Position numbers and translations under genes: made by a program
Notes under the pieces: model-generated
What the model was told of the DNA's origin: nothing
Database searches by the model: none
Seen by the model: the letters and a program-made list of their open reading frames with translations, nothing else
Assembly: GCA_036852015.1 (NCBI GenBank)
Contig: JAANDG010000090.1
Location: 248,001 to 312,000 of the forward strand
Origin: Pelodera strongyloides
Lineage: Eukaryota; Nematoda; Chromadorea; Rhabditida; Rhabditidae
Direction: 5' to 3'
Length of the DNA: 64,000 nucleotides
Part shown: positions 22,801 through 33,700 of the stretch, one piece after another
How positions within the stretch are numbered: the stretch's first letter is position 1
Layout of the letters: each line of letters begins with the position of its first letter

Positions 22801-24538
22801 AAATGCTGTTTGATATTCTCAATGTGAAACATTGCCCTTCCACTCTAAATGGCTTGTATTTTTGGTGGGTAGTGAGAAGTAAGTGCCGGTGCCGAACAGC
22901 TACTTCATCTGTATTATAACATGTGCAAATTGTGTTCCATTCTATGTGATCTTTGAATATAATACATGGGAATGCAGTGGTTCAGTATAAACTTCAACAA
23001 CCGCAAGTCATACCGCTTGAAACTTGAGCAGTGACTAGTTTTGTGAGCGTGGCATACTTTTCCTTTTTCCCTTTCTATTGTTCAACTAAATGTATGATCT
23101 CAGTTTCAGTTCCATAATCCATCGTCTGCGCACGGGAGGCATTGGAGACAGTCTATCCGACACTGTCTCATGTCAAGTGCTGTCTTTGTACGTGTTTTGA
23201 CACCAAATGTGAGTTTTTATTGGTTTTTCTTTAATTTTGTTAGACTCCAGGGGTTTTGTTGTTATTGCATGTTTTGCTTGGTCTCTGTACAGAAATAAAC
23301 ATTTGAAAAAGTTGTCACTAAATGGTGTATTACGAACGGTGGAGAGTCAGCGAATACTCGTTTAATTGCTGGTAGCGCAGCTCTAATGGGCTGTTCTGTA
23401 AGGGTATAAGGCGGTGCATATTATCTCTTGAGATGAGGTGCGAATTGGAGATCTCCAGAGGTTCGGGGCTTACAACTTCCAAAAGACCACCTGTACTGCA
23501 GCGCGGCATTAACGATTATGATGACTGATGATACCCGTGAATTGCTGGTTATGCTTTAATCGTTTCGTCCCATTTCGTAAACAGCTCGAACTTCAAAGCA
23601 AACCGTTATTGTTCCGCTTTTCAGCCGCGCAAGGATTTCCTGGTGATGAACGAGGCTGGATCCTGGTGGACAGTGCACCCAGATACGGAGGCACTTTGTG
23701 CGAGTGAGGTATTCGCAATGGGTGCGGGACACAGATGCCCACCGCAGCAGGGAATGCCCTATAGGTATGCTAATTTGGGTAGTCTCTATGTTCGTGTCTT
23801 GTGGAGTTTGTGTGTTTCTTATCGAGTTCTTATGAAGTTTTTGTAGGGTAACTAGCATGGTAAACTAGTTGTAGTTGATAGTAGTGAGTGACTGATAGAC
23901 TACCAGGTATAGATTATCTTGATTACGTTAAGGTCGATTTGACAGCTGCGTCTGTGTCCCACGCAGCAGGTCTTTCCACGTTTTACAGTAAGCACGTGCA
24001 AGTAAGAAAGAGTTTATGTGTTTTGATTCAGTTTCCGTCTGCGTGTGACTCGTGGCGATGACACCCGACAGTTGTACGAGAAGAGGGGAAGTGCCTTCTT
24101 GGGAGAGAGGATATATAGAACACCGCCTCCATTGGCAGCAAGGAGGTAATAAAAGAATATTTATCGCAAACACACAGTGTATAACAGACAGTTTGTCGTT
24201 CAAAGTGCTCAAGAAATATGCATAGATGATAGAAAACTGAGAGATGATTGTTATTGCATATGGCAACAACCTTTACAATGTAGTACTCCTGCTAATTCAA
24301 ACTTGTCATATTTTTTTTTGTAGTAGGTATGGGATACACATTGGTTAAGAGGGCGGATTGCTTAACATGATCATACATCATAGTGTCTTAAAGTAGTTTG
24401 TAGTTCGTGGTGATGTTTGTCTCATTCAGGATCCCTCCGCGTCCGCATCCGTTCCGCAATAATTCGTCACTTTGGATGGCCGAATCGTCGTCTTCCGGAG
24501 ATCACCTAATTATAGATCACGAAGAAGAGGTGTGCTAG
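19828..24538 (+). CDS. Divergent forkhead-domain transcription factor
   Basis: Ten exons join in phase to 409 aa: 19828-19975, 20744-20881, 21259-21395, 21830-22028, 22147-22205, 22320-22401, 22618-22730, 23104-23208, 23625-23764, 24430-24538. The N-terminal half is acidic and Ser-rich, with a SUMO-type VKTEPE at about 133-138, then a basic Arg/Lys/Asn-rich stretch (about 150-195). The forkhead domain spans about 245-340: EYRALPLNGIFEVFEDTF matches helix 2, GRHWRQSIRH (about 303-312) with CLMSSAVFVRV is the recognition helix region, and WWTVHPDTE is the usual GxxWTLHP strand. The normal PPYSY opening is replaced by RKPVLVRRRLREC, and the canonical NSIRHNLS Asn residues are changed. I cannot assign it to a named fkh gene. 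ATG 19828 was chosen because an acceptor lies 47 bases before it. Confidence 0.8.
20935..21140. repeat. GC-rich island in forkhead intron 2
   Basis: A CpG-rich block with GGGCGCGCGGCAACC and TTGCGCATGCGAGAACC. The surrounding exons join in phase without it. Composition matches the other islands. Confidence 0.5.
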
Positions 24539-27500
24539 AGGATGTGTAATCGCGGGAAGCCTAGGCTTAGGGCTTACAATTTTGTTGGCAACCCCTATGG
24601 ATAGAGTACCCCTTCTGGGTTAGCGCTAGGGTCTTAGTGTGTTTATTGGTCTTTTACCAGTTTTAAATCGTTTACGCTTGGGCGTTAGCTTCTGACTTGT
24701 TCTGTAGATGTCCTGAGCAGAGTAGGCGATGACTTCTAGATGACTTGGAACTGAGTTTCTCTAGGACTGAGTTTCCTCGTAATATCTTTTATTCAGTCGA
24801 TAATGACGGTAAGTGTTCTGGTGTTGATCACTAATGCGCTTCCTTCCCTTTGAGTTCTCATTAATTAAGGCGCATATAGTTTGTAGTTTGGCTTTTTTTG
24901 TCTTTGTAGCTCTATAAGTAGCTGAATAGTTAGATGTAAATGCGTTTGTGGCGTATCCTGTAATTACGCTAATTCCTGTTCGTTTCTAATGTAAGTGCAA
25001 TATTTTTTTGGCTTTTTTTTGCAGCGGCAGATTTAATTTTATGCAGAGATTACTCTCGTTTTTGGTTATTTTTATGTTCCGATTGTGATAGTAGTATAGT
25101 AGTGCTTTTATTCTTTGTATTCTATTCTAGTTAGGTTTTTGTCTCTATATATGCTAAAAGCTAATTGATTAATTGCATGCATAGTTTACAGGTCGTTTCT
25201 TTATTAGAAAGTTTAATCATTTTTGAATTGAGAGCTTCGCCCCCATGTAGAGATGCAGTGCCTTTAGTATTTTTGTAATCTGCCAGCCTAATTGTTTGAA
25301 TTTTAATTTAATTTTAATTTCGTAATTAGTAATTTGGAGTAGTTTAATCAGTCAGAGTAATAGAAGGAGATCTCAGCGCTGTCTTTTACACTGCGCGAGT
25401 TCTCTTATTCAGTCTTTCAGTTATGTGGCCAGATCTGTGTACCCTTTTGTGCCAGAAGGGCACATAACGGAACATAGTGCACATTTCCCTTTAAAAGAGT
25501 ATTTATGGATCTGGTCACACAGGGCACCCCTTTCCTTCCTCCTGCTTTTCCCTTTATTTTCATCCTAATAATAACAGTGATTACTAATTAATAATCAAAA
25601 TATTAACGTTTCGCAGCGTTGCTAATTTGCACACTTAAAGATTACTAGTGTCATTAGGTAGTGTTAAAGTGTTAATGTTAGATAGATAGATTGCGTAGTA
25701 GAATAGTATTAGGATAGGTGATATTTATTGTTAAGTTATGACGTTATTTCTATGTACGTCTTTTTGTATGTTTGTTAGTAGTGTTGCTCAAGTCAAAGTT
25801 CTCCAATGGGTATTTTTTATCGTCGTGTTGTTTTTATCGAATTAATTTAGATGAAGTTATTTGTAGTGTTTTGATGAAATAGTTGTCTTTGTCTTTGGTA
25901 TATATTATGTATGCTGAGAAGAGAATGTTAATACATTGTTTTTTTTGTAGTGTTTGAAGTTCTATACATGACATTGTAACTACACACACTGGCGAGTTAC
26001 TGTAGAGATCGATCACATGGAAATTGGTGAAAACAATTGGTTGAATGGTAACGTCATGAATGTGGTTGGTAGCTTTACAAATTGGAAAGTTTACAATTGG
26101 GTCGGTGTGCGACACAACGAAGTCATGTTTCTTCCGCATCACGACGTGAAACCCCATATCATCGCCGCGGGGGCGCCAGAAGAGTGCGAACGCCAGATGA
26201 TAACACATGGATCGCCTACCGCGGATCATCTAAAAAGTGCGCCAACTGGAATTGAAGATTCGTGACGCGTCTTCCGCTCACCATAGGGAGGGGGCGCCGC
26301 ACCCCTCTGGCGGTCCCTCTTTTTGTGCGCGGGATTCCAGCAGTGCCGTGTTTTAATCGCAAGGCGAACTTCTCGTGCACGTTCAGCCAGCGACGGCATT
26401 GTTTCCGTTGACAGTTTGCACGTGTGTTACAGTAGGATGTGTTGCAATTATGTGAGGGGAGGGCGAGTACGTAACCAAGGGAAACTGATTTCACTTGCGG
26501 CGCGAGGAAGGAGACATTTAGTTGAGGGGAACCCCACTTCCCCCTCTAGGAGGTGTTTAGATTCTGAACTGGATCCCTCGGTCTGGAATCGTCACGTAGT
26601 GTAAATATAAATATTAATTAATTAACAACAACAAAAAAGTTGTATGCTCTTTCATGGATTATTACTTTATTGAATGCTAGGCCATATTCACGGTTAGTGT
26701 GATAGACCAGTAACTTATAACAATCCACTAACGTAAACTTTTGTTTGTTTTTATGATTAGACAAGGTACAAAGGTTTGATTTGAGCGATATATCCTTATA
26801 TTGGATTTTAACTGTTTATATTCATAGCGTTCAATATACAGCAATGATAATTGTGAAATATTGTTTACGTATTATGAGGTTAGCTTCCGTTTTGTTCCGT
26901 TTTGTTCCGTTTTGGTAAGTACTCTTACCTTGTGATCACTATACAGCAAGTTAAGGTGGCTAAGGACAGTACATTGAGGGAATTTTCACCCGTCTCATTA
27001 GTTAGTGTAGAGTGGTTGAGTGTATGTGTAGTGCTAACTTAAAACTATTTTCATATTTAGCGGAAGTATAATTTTCCATGCTGCCTGTTAACAATATACT
27101 CTATGGTCCCATGCTTATTCATGGGTTCTTTTGAATTTGTTTTCTACATTGAAATTCAAAAGGTTTGTGACGTCGACAGCTATTTACTATTCAATATCAA
27201 TAATAAGTAGGTGTTACCTAACCTTTTACTCTGTAAAGCCTGCAAATTAGGCGCGTGTTCATTTTATTTTACGCACGTGTTTGTCAGCGTAATTGGTAAT
27301 TGTAAAGAAATAAAGTGGAAACTTTATTTAATCAAACACACGGAGCTTTGGTCAGGGGAAGAAAATTCACAATTGTAAGGTATTAGACTTTAAAAATTGT
27401 CTTTATTTGATATTTGGCTCTTGGTCTGAAAGGATCTATTTTGTAAAACATCGTCAATGTGAACTAAGAGTCAAGCCACATGGGGGCTGCCGTAGCCTGG

Positions 27501-28935
27501 TTGGTTCACTTTTCGTCTTTATCATGATATTTCAATGATTAACTTCGTGTGCCCAATACCTTGTACGTCACTTTGGTCTGGTTCGTCCTCTCGTAATTAC
27601 TGTATTATTAGATGCTTGTTTCCCCATAGTCTCTCTCTCCCTCCAGCGTTCCTCAACTTCAACAACTATTAATATTATGTTTTGCTAACAATGTAAAATA
27701 TAACTGCTAACTGCGTAGTATCAAGCGAAAGGTACAGACCAACTCGGTGACTGTTAGACCGTTAGACGCTGTAACTGCCGAAATCAGAATTCAATTAGTT
27801 GGATCAGTATGCCCATGAAAGTGTATGTGCATAATATATTGACGATACTGACGCAAGGTGTTTCACTCAGCGAGCGTCTCGCGAACACTTGGGGAGGTGC
27901 GCAGCGAGATTTAGGTGCACCTGATTTTTTTCGCCGCACAGATAAGTGTTTCGCGCTCTCATGAAAACTTCATTGTTCATAGCTAGTTCTGTATGATTGA
28001 AACCCGTACTCTCCAGGCATTTCCTTACAATACTAGAATATGGAACATTAAAAGAAATAATGCGCAGTGCGTGTTTGATAATGTACCATCGCGTGCACAG
28101 TGCAAAATTTGGTACTCTCTGTTCTTTTTTCTGGTTTCTTTTGTACTGACCTATCTAGGAACATGCGTACGTAACTTCTTTTATGAGTAGAAGATATGTT
28201 GAATTTCAAAAAGTAACAGGATGCAACGGGTATTGTAGTAATGTAAGTACGGAATACGGGCGGAATAGCCATGAAGTATCAAACTTTATCAGTGGCCCAA
28301 GAAGAGTGGACCGCGCACCCTCCCCACAGTTTCACCAGCATTGAATTGGTTTTGGTATACCTACGGCGTGTTTCCGAATCGGAACAATTTATGCGTATTA
28401 TACTTCCGTAACAGGACGCTAGCGCACGCTGCGGTTACGCTTCTAGATAATAAGATTCTTTCCATTCTTTCAATTATTCATTCCAGGGAAAAATTGAAGA
28501 ATTATTTTGACAAATCCTGAATAATGCCAAAACCCGCAAATATATATTTTTGAAAAAAAAAACACGTGCCGAGTGTGCTTGAATTGTGTCCACTAAAGCG
28601 ACCGTGTGAAAAACAATTTTCTGTTCCACTTTTTGTAGTTCACCCTTTCATATTCGTAAATATTTTTTTAGAGAAATTGTATTTAATTTCAAAATATTCT
28701 TAGAAACTCACATTAATTAAAACTGTTGCTAACTATAAGCCCCTTGATTACCTATGTGTTTCCTGTGTGAATTGATATTGTAGTGCATAATGTTAGTCAA
28801 TTTCCCGGTTGATTGCACATTTGATGAACTTGAAGTTATATCTGGTCTAATTATCTACGTTAGACTCTAGATGTCGGTTCGGCGTCTATTAAACAACTAA
28901 TTCACATGTATTGTATGCAGATTATGTGCAGTGTG
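24539..28935. other. Intergenic DNA between forkhead and G-alpha genes
   Basis: About 4.4 kb with no recognised gene. GC-rich islands lie at about 26120-26580 (with GTGCGCCAACTGGAATTG near 26237), 27850-27960 and 28305-28440. TTCCGTTTTG is tandemly repeated three times at about 26886-26915. Open frames at 25834-26604 cross the GC island and are not supported. Confidence 0.55.
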
Positions 28936-29018
28936 CCATTATGTGTCATTTTTGCATGCTACATCGGAATGAAACTGTTCAATATGCGGTTCACAACCCA
29001 CGTGCCATACCACTTTAC
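28936..29018 (-). repeat. Partial copy of the CACGTG-terminus repeat
   Basis: CACGTGCCATACCACTTTAC at 28999-29018 is the end of a dispersed element. The full form is at 58812-58999 and other partial copies are at about 47920 and 50036. No matching left terminus is seen here. It abuts the acceptor and start of the G-alpha gene. Confidence 0.65.
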
Positions 29019-29023
29019 TTTCA
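29017..29023 (+). promoter_or_regulatory. Acceptor site before the G-alpha start codon
   Basis: ACTTTCAG ends at 29024, 14 bases before the ATG. It can accept a spliced leader or a 5' UTR exon. Its pyrimidine tract is continuous with the end of the CACGTG-terminus repeat, so the repeat may have supplied part of the splice site. Confidence 0.45.
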
Positions 29024-29038
29024 GAGATAGGTTCAACT

Positions 29039-30395
29039 ATGGGAATTTGCGCTTCGTCAATTTCGGACACTGAAAAAGAAATCCGAACGAAACAGATTGT
29101 CGAACACAGAAAAATAGAAGACGCGTTGAAGAAGGAGGCAAATTCGGACACTACTGTTATTAAACTATTACTATTAGGTGAGTACCGTATGTTGTTTTTT
29201 TTAGAGCAAAAACCGCGCGCCATACCCGCGTGCCCAAGGGGCGAATTGGAACCGCCGCCCCGCTCTCGCGGCCCTTTTGTGCGCGGGCCTTCGTGAACTT
29301 TCGCGTGGTAGTAAGAGTGGATTTCGTGTATAGTAAAGCTCTTGAAGTTTTCCCTGCAAGATTCCTAGAATATTTTTTCATTTACACGCACCACTGACGC
29401 CGACACGTGATGAATATCTAGAAATTTCGAGCAGTGTTTCGAAAAATTTCTAAAGTACTTACTTTTCAGGCCCTGGGGAATCCGGGAAAAGTACAGTTTT
29501 GAAGCAAATGAGGTACTTTCTTTGAATTTTCCTTTTTTCTTAAAACAACTTTGATCAAAGAACCATGCGTGCACCTTATTATCTGCTAACTGAATCATAC
29601 TAGAATTTGGTCTTATTTGGGCTTCTTATGGTAATTATTGAGTTTTTCTCTCTACGGATGATGAATATTTAGTACAAGGTACAAGAGTAAGACCTGGACG
29701 GAGGTCTTGGTTTGAGGACTAGTAAACTAAATCACCTTTATTTTTCTTTTATCTTTTCACAAAATAATTTAGAATAATCCACAACAATGGTTTTACGGAT
29801 GCTGAGAGGGTAGCCAGACGAGAGGCCGTGTGGAGCAATACAATACAAAGTATGCTGATGCTGATCACAGGACTCGAGAAGATTGGGTACAACGTGGCTA
29901 CCAAAAACGAGGCTAGTTATATTTACACAGGTTTTGCAAGACGTAGCGTTACATTAGTACTTTGCGCAATGTACTTGACATGGGCAACTTGACACGTGTA
30001 TGTTTATACACGTTCAATGAACGAATGCCTCTCCCATTATTTACTCCTTCCGTATTTTTGCGTAAATTACCGCGTTGATTGGAATGTACTACTCATTTAT
30101 TAGTACACCAGCCGTTCGAAGACCGGCCTTCGGCCGATTGTTACCCTATTACAAAAAAAAGGAATTTCTACAACGGTAAAAAGACAACTTTCGCCTTTCC
30201 TACTATTTCTTTCTAAGACCCTCTTTTTCTTCTGCTCTCTCCCGCTTGTTGGCTTGTATGTACCTCCCCTCTCCTGCTCCTACTCTCTATCCCTCAATCC
30301 CCCTCTCTCTCTATCTCTCACTCTTCTCTCTATAACTTTCTATTTCTCATCTCCTTTTCACGGTTCTCTAACTATCCCTTCTCTTCTCTTTCTCT

Positions 30396-30456
<61 letters not shown>

Positions 30457-30741
30457 ATCTCTCTCTATCTATCTCTATCTATCTCATTCTTCTCTCGATT
30501 CTCACCTTGCGTCCTCTATCGTTAATGTCTTTCTATTTCCTCATCTATTTTTCACGCTTTCTCGCATCGTCGTCCCTTCTCTCTCTTCATAACTCATCTC
30601 TTTTTCTTTCTCATCTCCCTTCTCTCTCTCTCTATCTATCTACCTCTCACTCTTCTCTCTATCTTCATAACCTTCTATTTCCTCATCTATTTTTAAAACT
30701 TTCTGAAATCGCGTCCCCTTCTCTCTCTCTCTTCTCTCTCT

Positions 30742-30772
<31 letters not shown>

Positions 30773-33700
30773 GTTCTCTTCTCTCTCATGTCTATCTCTC
30801 TCTCTCTCCCTTCTCTCTCCCTGTCTCTCTTCTCTCTCTGTCTCTCTTCTCTCTCTCTTCTCTCTCTCTCTCTCTCTCCCTCTCTCTCTCTTTTCTCCGT
30901 GAAACGTGTGCCCCTTACTTTCACACGTCTACAAAGTCATTTATGATTGGGGAAACGTACAAAATGTCTGGATCTCCATTCGACTAATGGTAGCATGCAA
31001 ATTTGCCATCGAAGGTTCTCTATGTGTATGAGCAGATTGTTCCCCTAATGATAAGCTAGCATAGCTCAACCGGTAGAGCGTTGGACTGTGAATCGAGAGA
31101 TTGTGCGATGATGTGGGTTCGAATCTCGCCAGCGGCAAAGATTTTGTATGCTGTTTCGATCGAAGAATTTTCTTTATGAAGGGATTTCGTTGTGCACATA
31201 AAAACAAAATCATAAACAAAGTCTGTGACAAAGTCATAAACAAACTCTTCTCCTTTATATAATACGATTGTACATTTATCTTTATTACCGATTATTTACG
31301 AAGTACCCTGTTTCAATTTGTTTGTTTCTCATAACCTTTATGTAACTGTAAGTTTTGTGGGAATTTTCAATAACTAAGTTGTCTCACCACCAGAGGCTTT
31401 TCAGTAAATTCGTACTTTTATTCCAGAAGCACATTGATTTGATCAAAAAGATTGTGGCGATGGAAGAGGATGCAATGCCTCTCACTGAAGAGGCAGCCAC
31501 CGCGGTTGTTTCACTTTGGGAAGATAAGGTATGCGTAGGCACTTCATAACTTCATGGAATAGTCAGTGCTCATTTGTCTACCACCTCGTTTAACTGTACC
31601 TGATTTTATAACATTTCTGGGAGTTGTGGCTTGCATTGACCTACTACTTTTTATAACATCTACCGAGTTTGTGCAAGAATGATGCAAAACTTTGTTCAAT
31701 AAGCTTGATCACAGCGAACTTTGATTGCGATTGGGTGCCTGCTTGTGAATACACTTTCTATCAATAAACGGCCGGTATTTCGCTTGAAACGACTTCCCAG
31801 CCTAATAGCAGTACTGCTCACATGAAAAGCCAGCGCATGCTTCTTTCTTCTTTCAACATAGTTCATTATCATTACTTTCCGAAAACATTGTATTCAAGTT
31901 GCTGACACGTAATTGACACCTAATTCGTGTTATTAACAATTCAGTAAGCTTTCCCACTAATGCATAACCATAGGCATCGTTCCGAGTATTTTGTCGAATT
32001 AATTAAGTGCGAAAGTGCGACTCATAAGAAAATAAAGGGATTAAGTTTGAAACTGGAATTGGTTTCATAATGGATTTTTGATCATTTTTGTAGTAGTGAT
32101 TTGTTATATTCAGCTTATGTGAATGCATATTACAATATAACAGGTCTGACAAATTGTTACATGTTTTGCAGTCTTTTATTTGCTTGACAATAACAATGTA
32201 TTACTGAGTTGATTCTAATTGACGAGGGCAGTTTGGCAAATATGAAAAGATGGAACCGTTTGGCGTCGGGTCTCGTTTCGCGGCGACACTCTATTTGGCG
32301 ACCTTGCTACCCAGTAGCTTCTAGAAAACCGTCGCCAACTGGCCATTAGATCTCTAAATAGTTGCCGGGTAGGAGCGGTAACTTGTCAGAACATGACACC
32401 AAAAAGTTGGGTGGTGTCTGCGGCTTGTGACATCAACCATTTTTTTACAGTCGAGTTTACTTTTTTTTTTAAATAAAAATTCAGGGGATTCGTGCAGCCT
32501 ACGAAAGGAAGAACGAGTTTCAGCTGAACGATAGTGCCGTATAGTAAGTTTCTGAATAATTTTTACTCATGAAACTCAAATCGATAGTTTCTTTATGTGA
32601 GTGTATTTTGTTTAAATGTCGACGCGGTGTGATTCAACTCCAATTACTCAGTTTCTAATTACTATTTTGTGTTTTGTTTTGTAATTACTAGGCTTATGAA
32701 AACCACATGCTTGTGGGGGGGGGGGATTTCAGAGCGTTATGTAAAGATCTAATAAAAACAAAATATGTTCGAACAAAATATATTTTGACCGGGGTTAGCT
32801 CCACGACAACTGTGTTTCAAAACGAACCAGAACTTACTGTTAGTACCAGAAAGGCAATTGGACTTCTTGTAATAACACTTCGTCTGCGTCGGCTATCTAG
32901 GCAAGCCATCTCGATTATAAGTTGAATTGGATCAACAAAGTATAGGCTGTTAGATGTTATTTAATTTAATATAAAATATTAACTTCAGTTTCTTCGAATC
33001 TATTGATCGCATCCGAGCTCCTCGTTACATTCCCACTGTACAAGATATACTAATGACAAGAGTGGCCACGTCGGGAGTACAGGAGATACAGTACACGTAT
33101 AAGAGTATACAGTTTAGGTGAATTTACTGTATTATTTGATCTTCTCCTTTATATAATTAGAGAATATCAGTGCGCAAAAAGACGAAAGGCCGTATTCGTT
33201 GTGCGTGTAAACAAGTGACCTTTCTTTGAAGTACTTTATTGGTTGGGTAAATAACATATTCCTATGGCCCTATTTATGCATAGTTAAATGGGCGGAGCTA
33301 ATTACTGAAATCACGTGAAGTACAAAGGGAGATACGTGTGTACTACAACACCAACAATTTCTCGCACTAATCTCAAAAAGGGGGTCGGCCAATATCCGTC
33401 ATACGGCGCGCGCAAAAAAAAAGATTATACCATTCGAAAGTGTTCAATACGTCTTGCAGCAGACCGCAGCCCTTCTAAAATTACATTACTGTGCAGCTTC
33501 TTGCGCAACTCTTTCGAGACTGCCGCGCGCTTTAGAGGAGGGTGCGGTGCGGCAGCGAACAGTGAATAGAATATCATTTTGTATGGAAGACACCATAAGA
33601 CGCGGCTGCACGAAAGTTAATTTTAGGATCTTCGACGTGGGTGGACAGAAATCTGAACGACGAAAGTGGATTCATTGTTTTGACAATGTCAATGCGCTCC

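Noticed and set aside
25420..25530. Possible hairpin around GTGCCAGAAGGGCAC
   Set aside because: The outer arms match only weakly; the short inner hairpin alone is not distinctive.
30254..30924. Overlapping open frames of 94-131 codons rich in Ser/Leu or Arg/Glu
   Set aside because: They are translations of a CT/GA microsatellite inside a G-alpha intron.
33454..33626. Upstream extension of the G-alpha exon 7 open frame
   Set aside because: Exon phase and the switch II sequence require the acceptor at 33625-33626; the extension crosses a GC-rich island.
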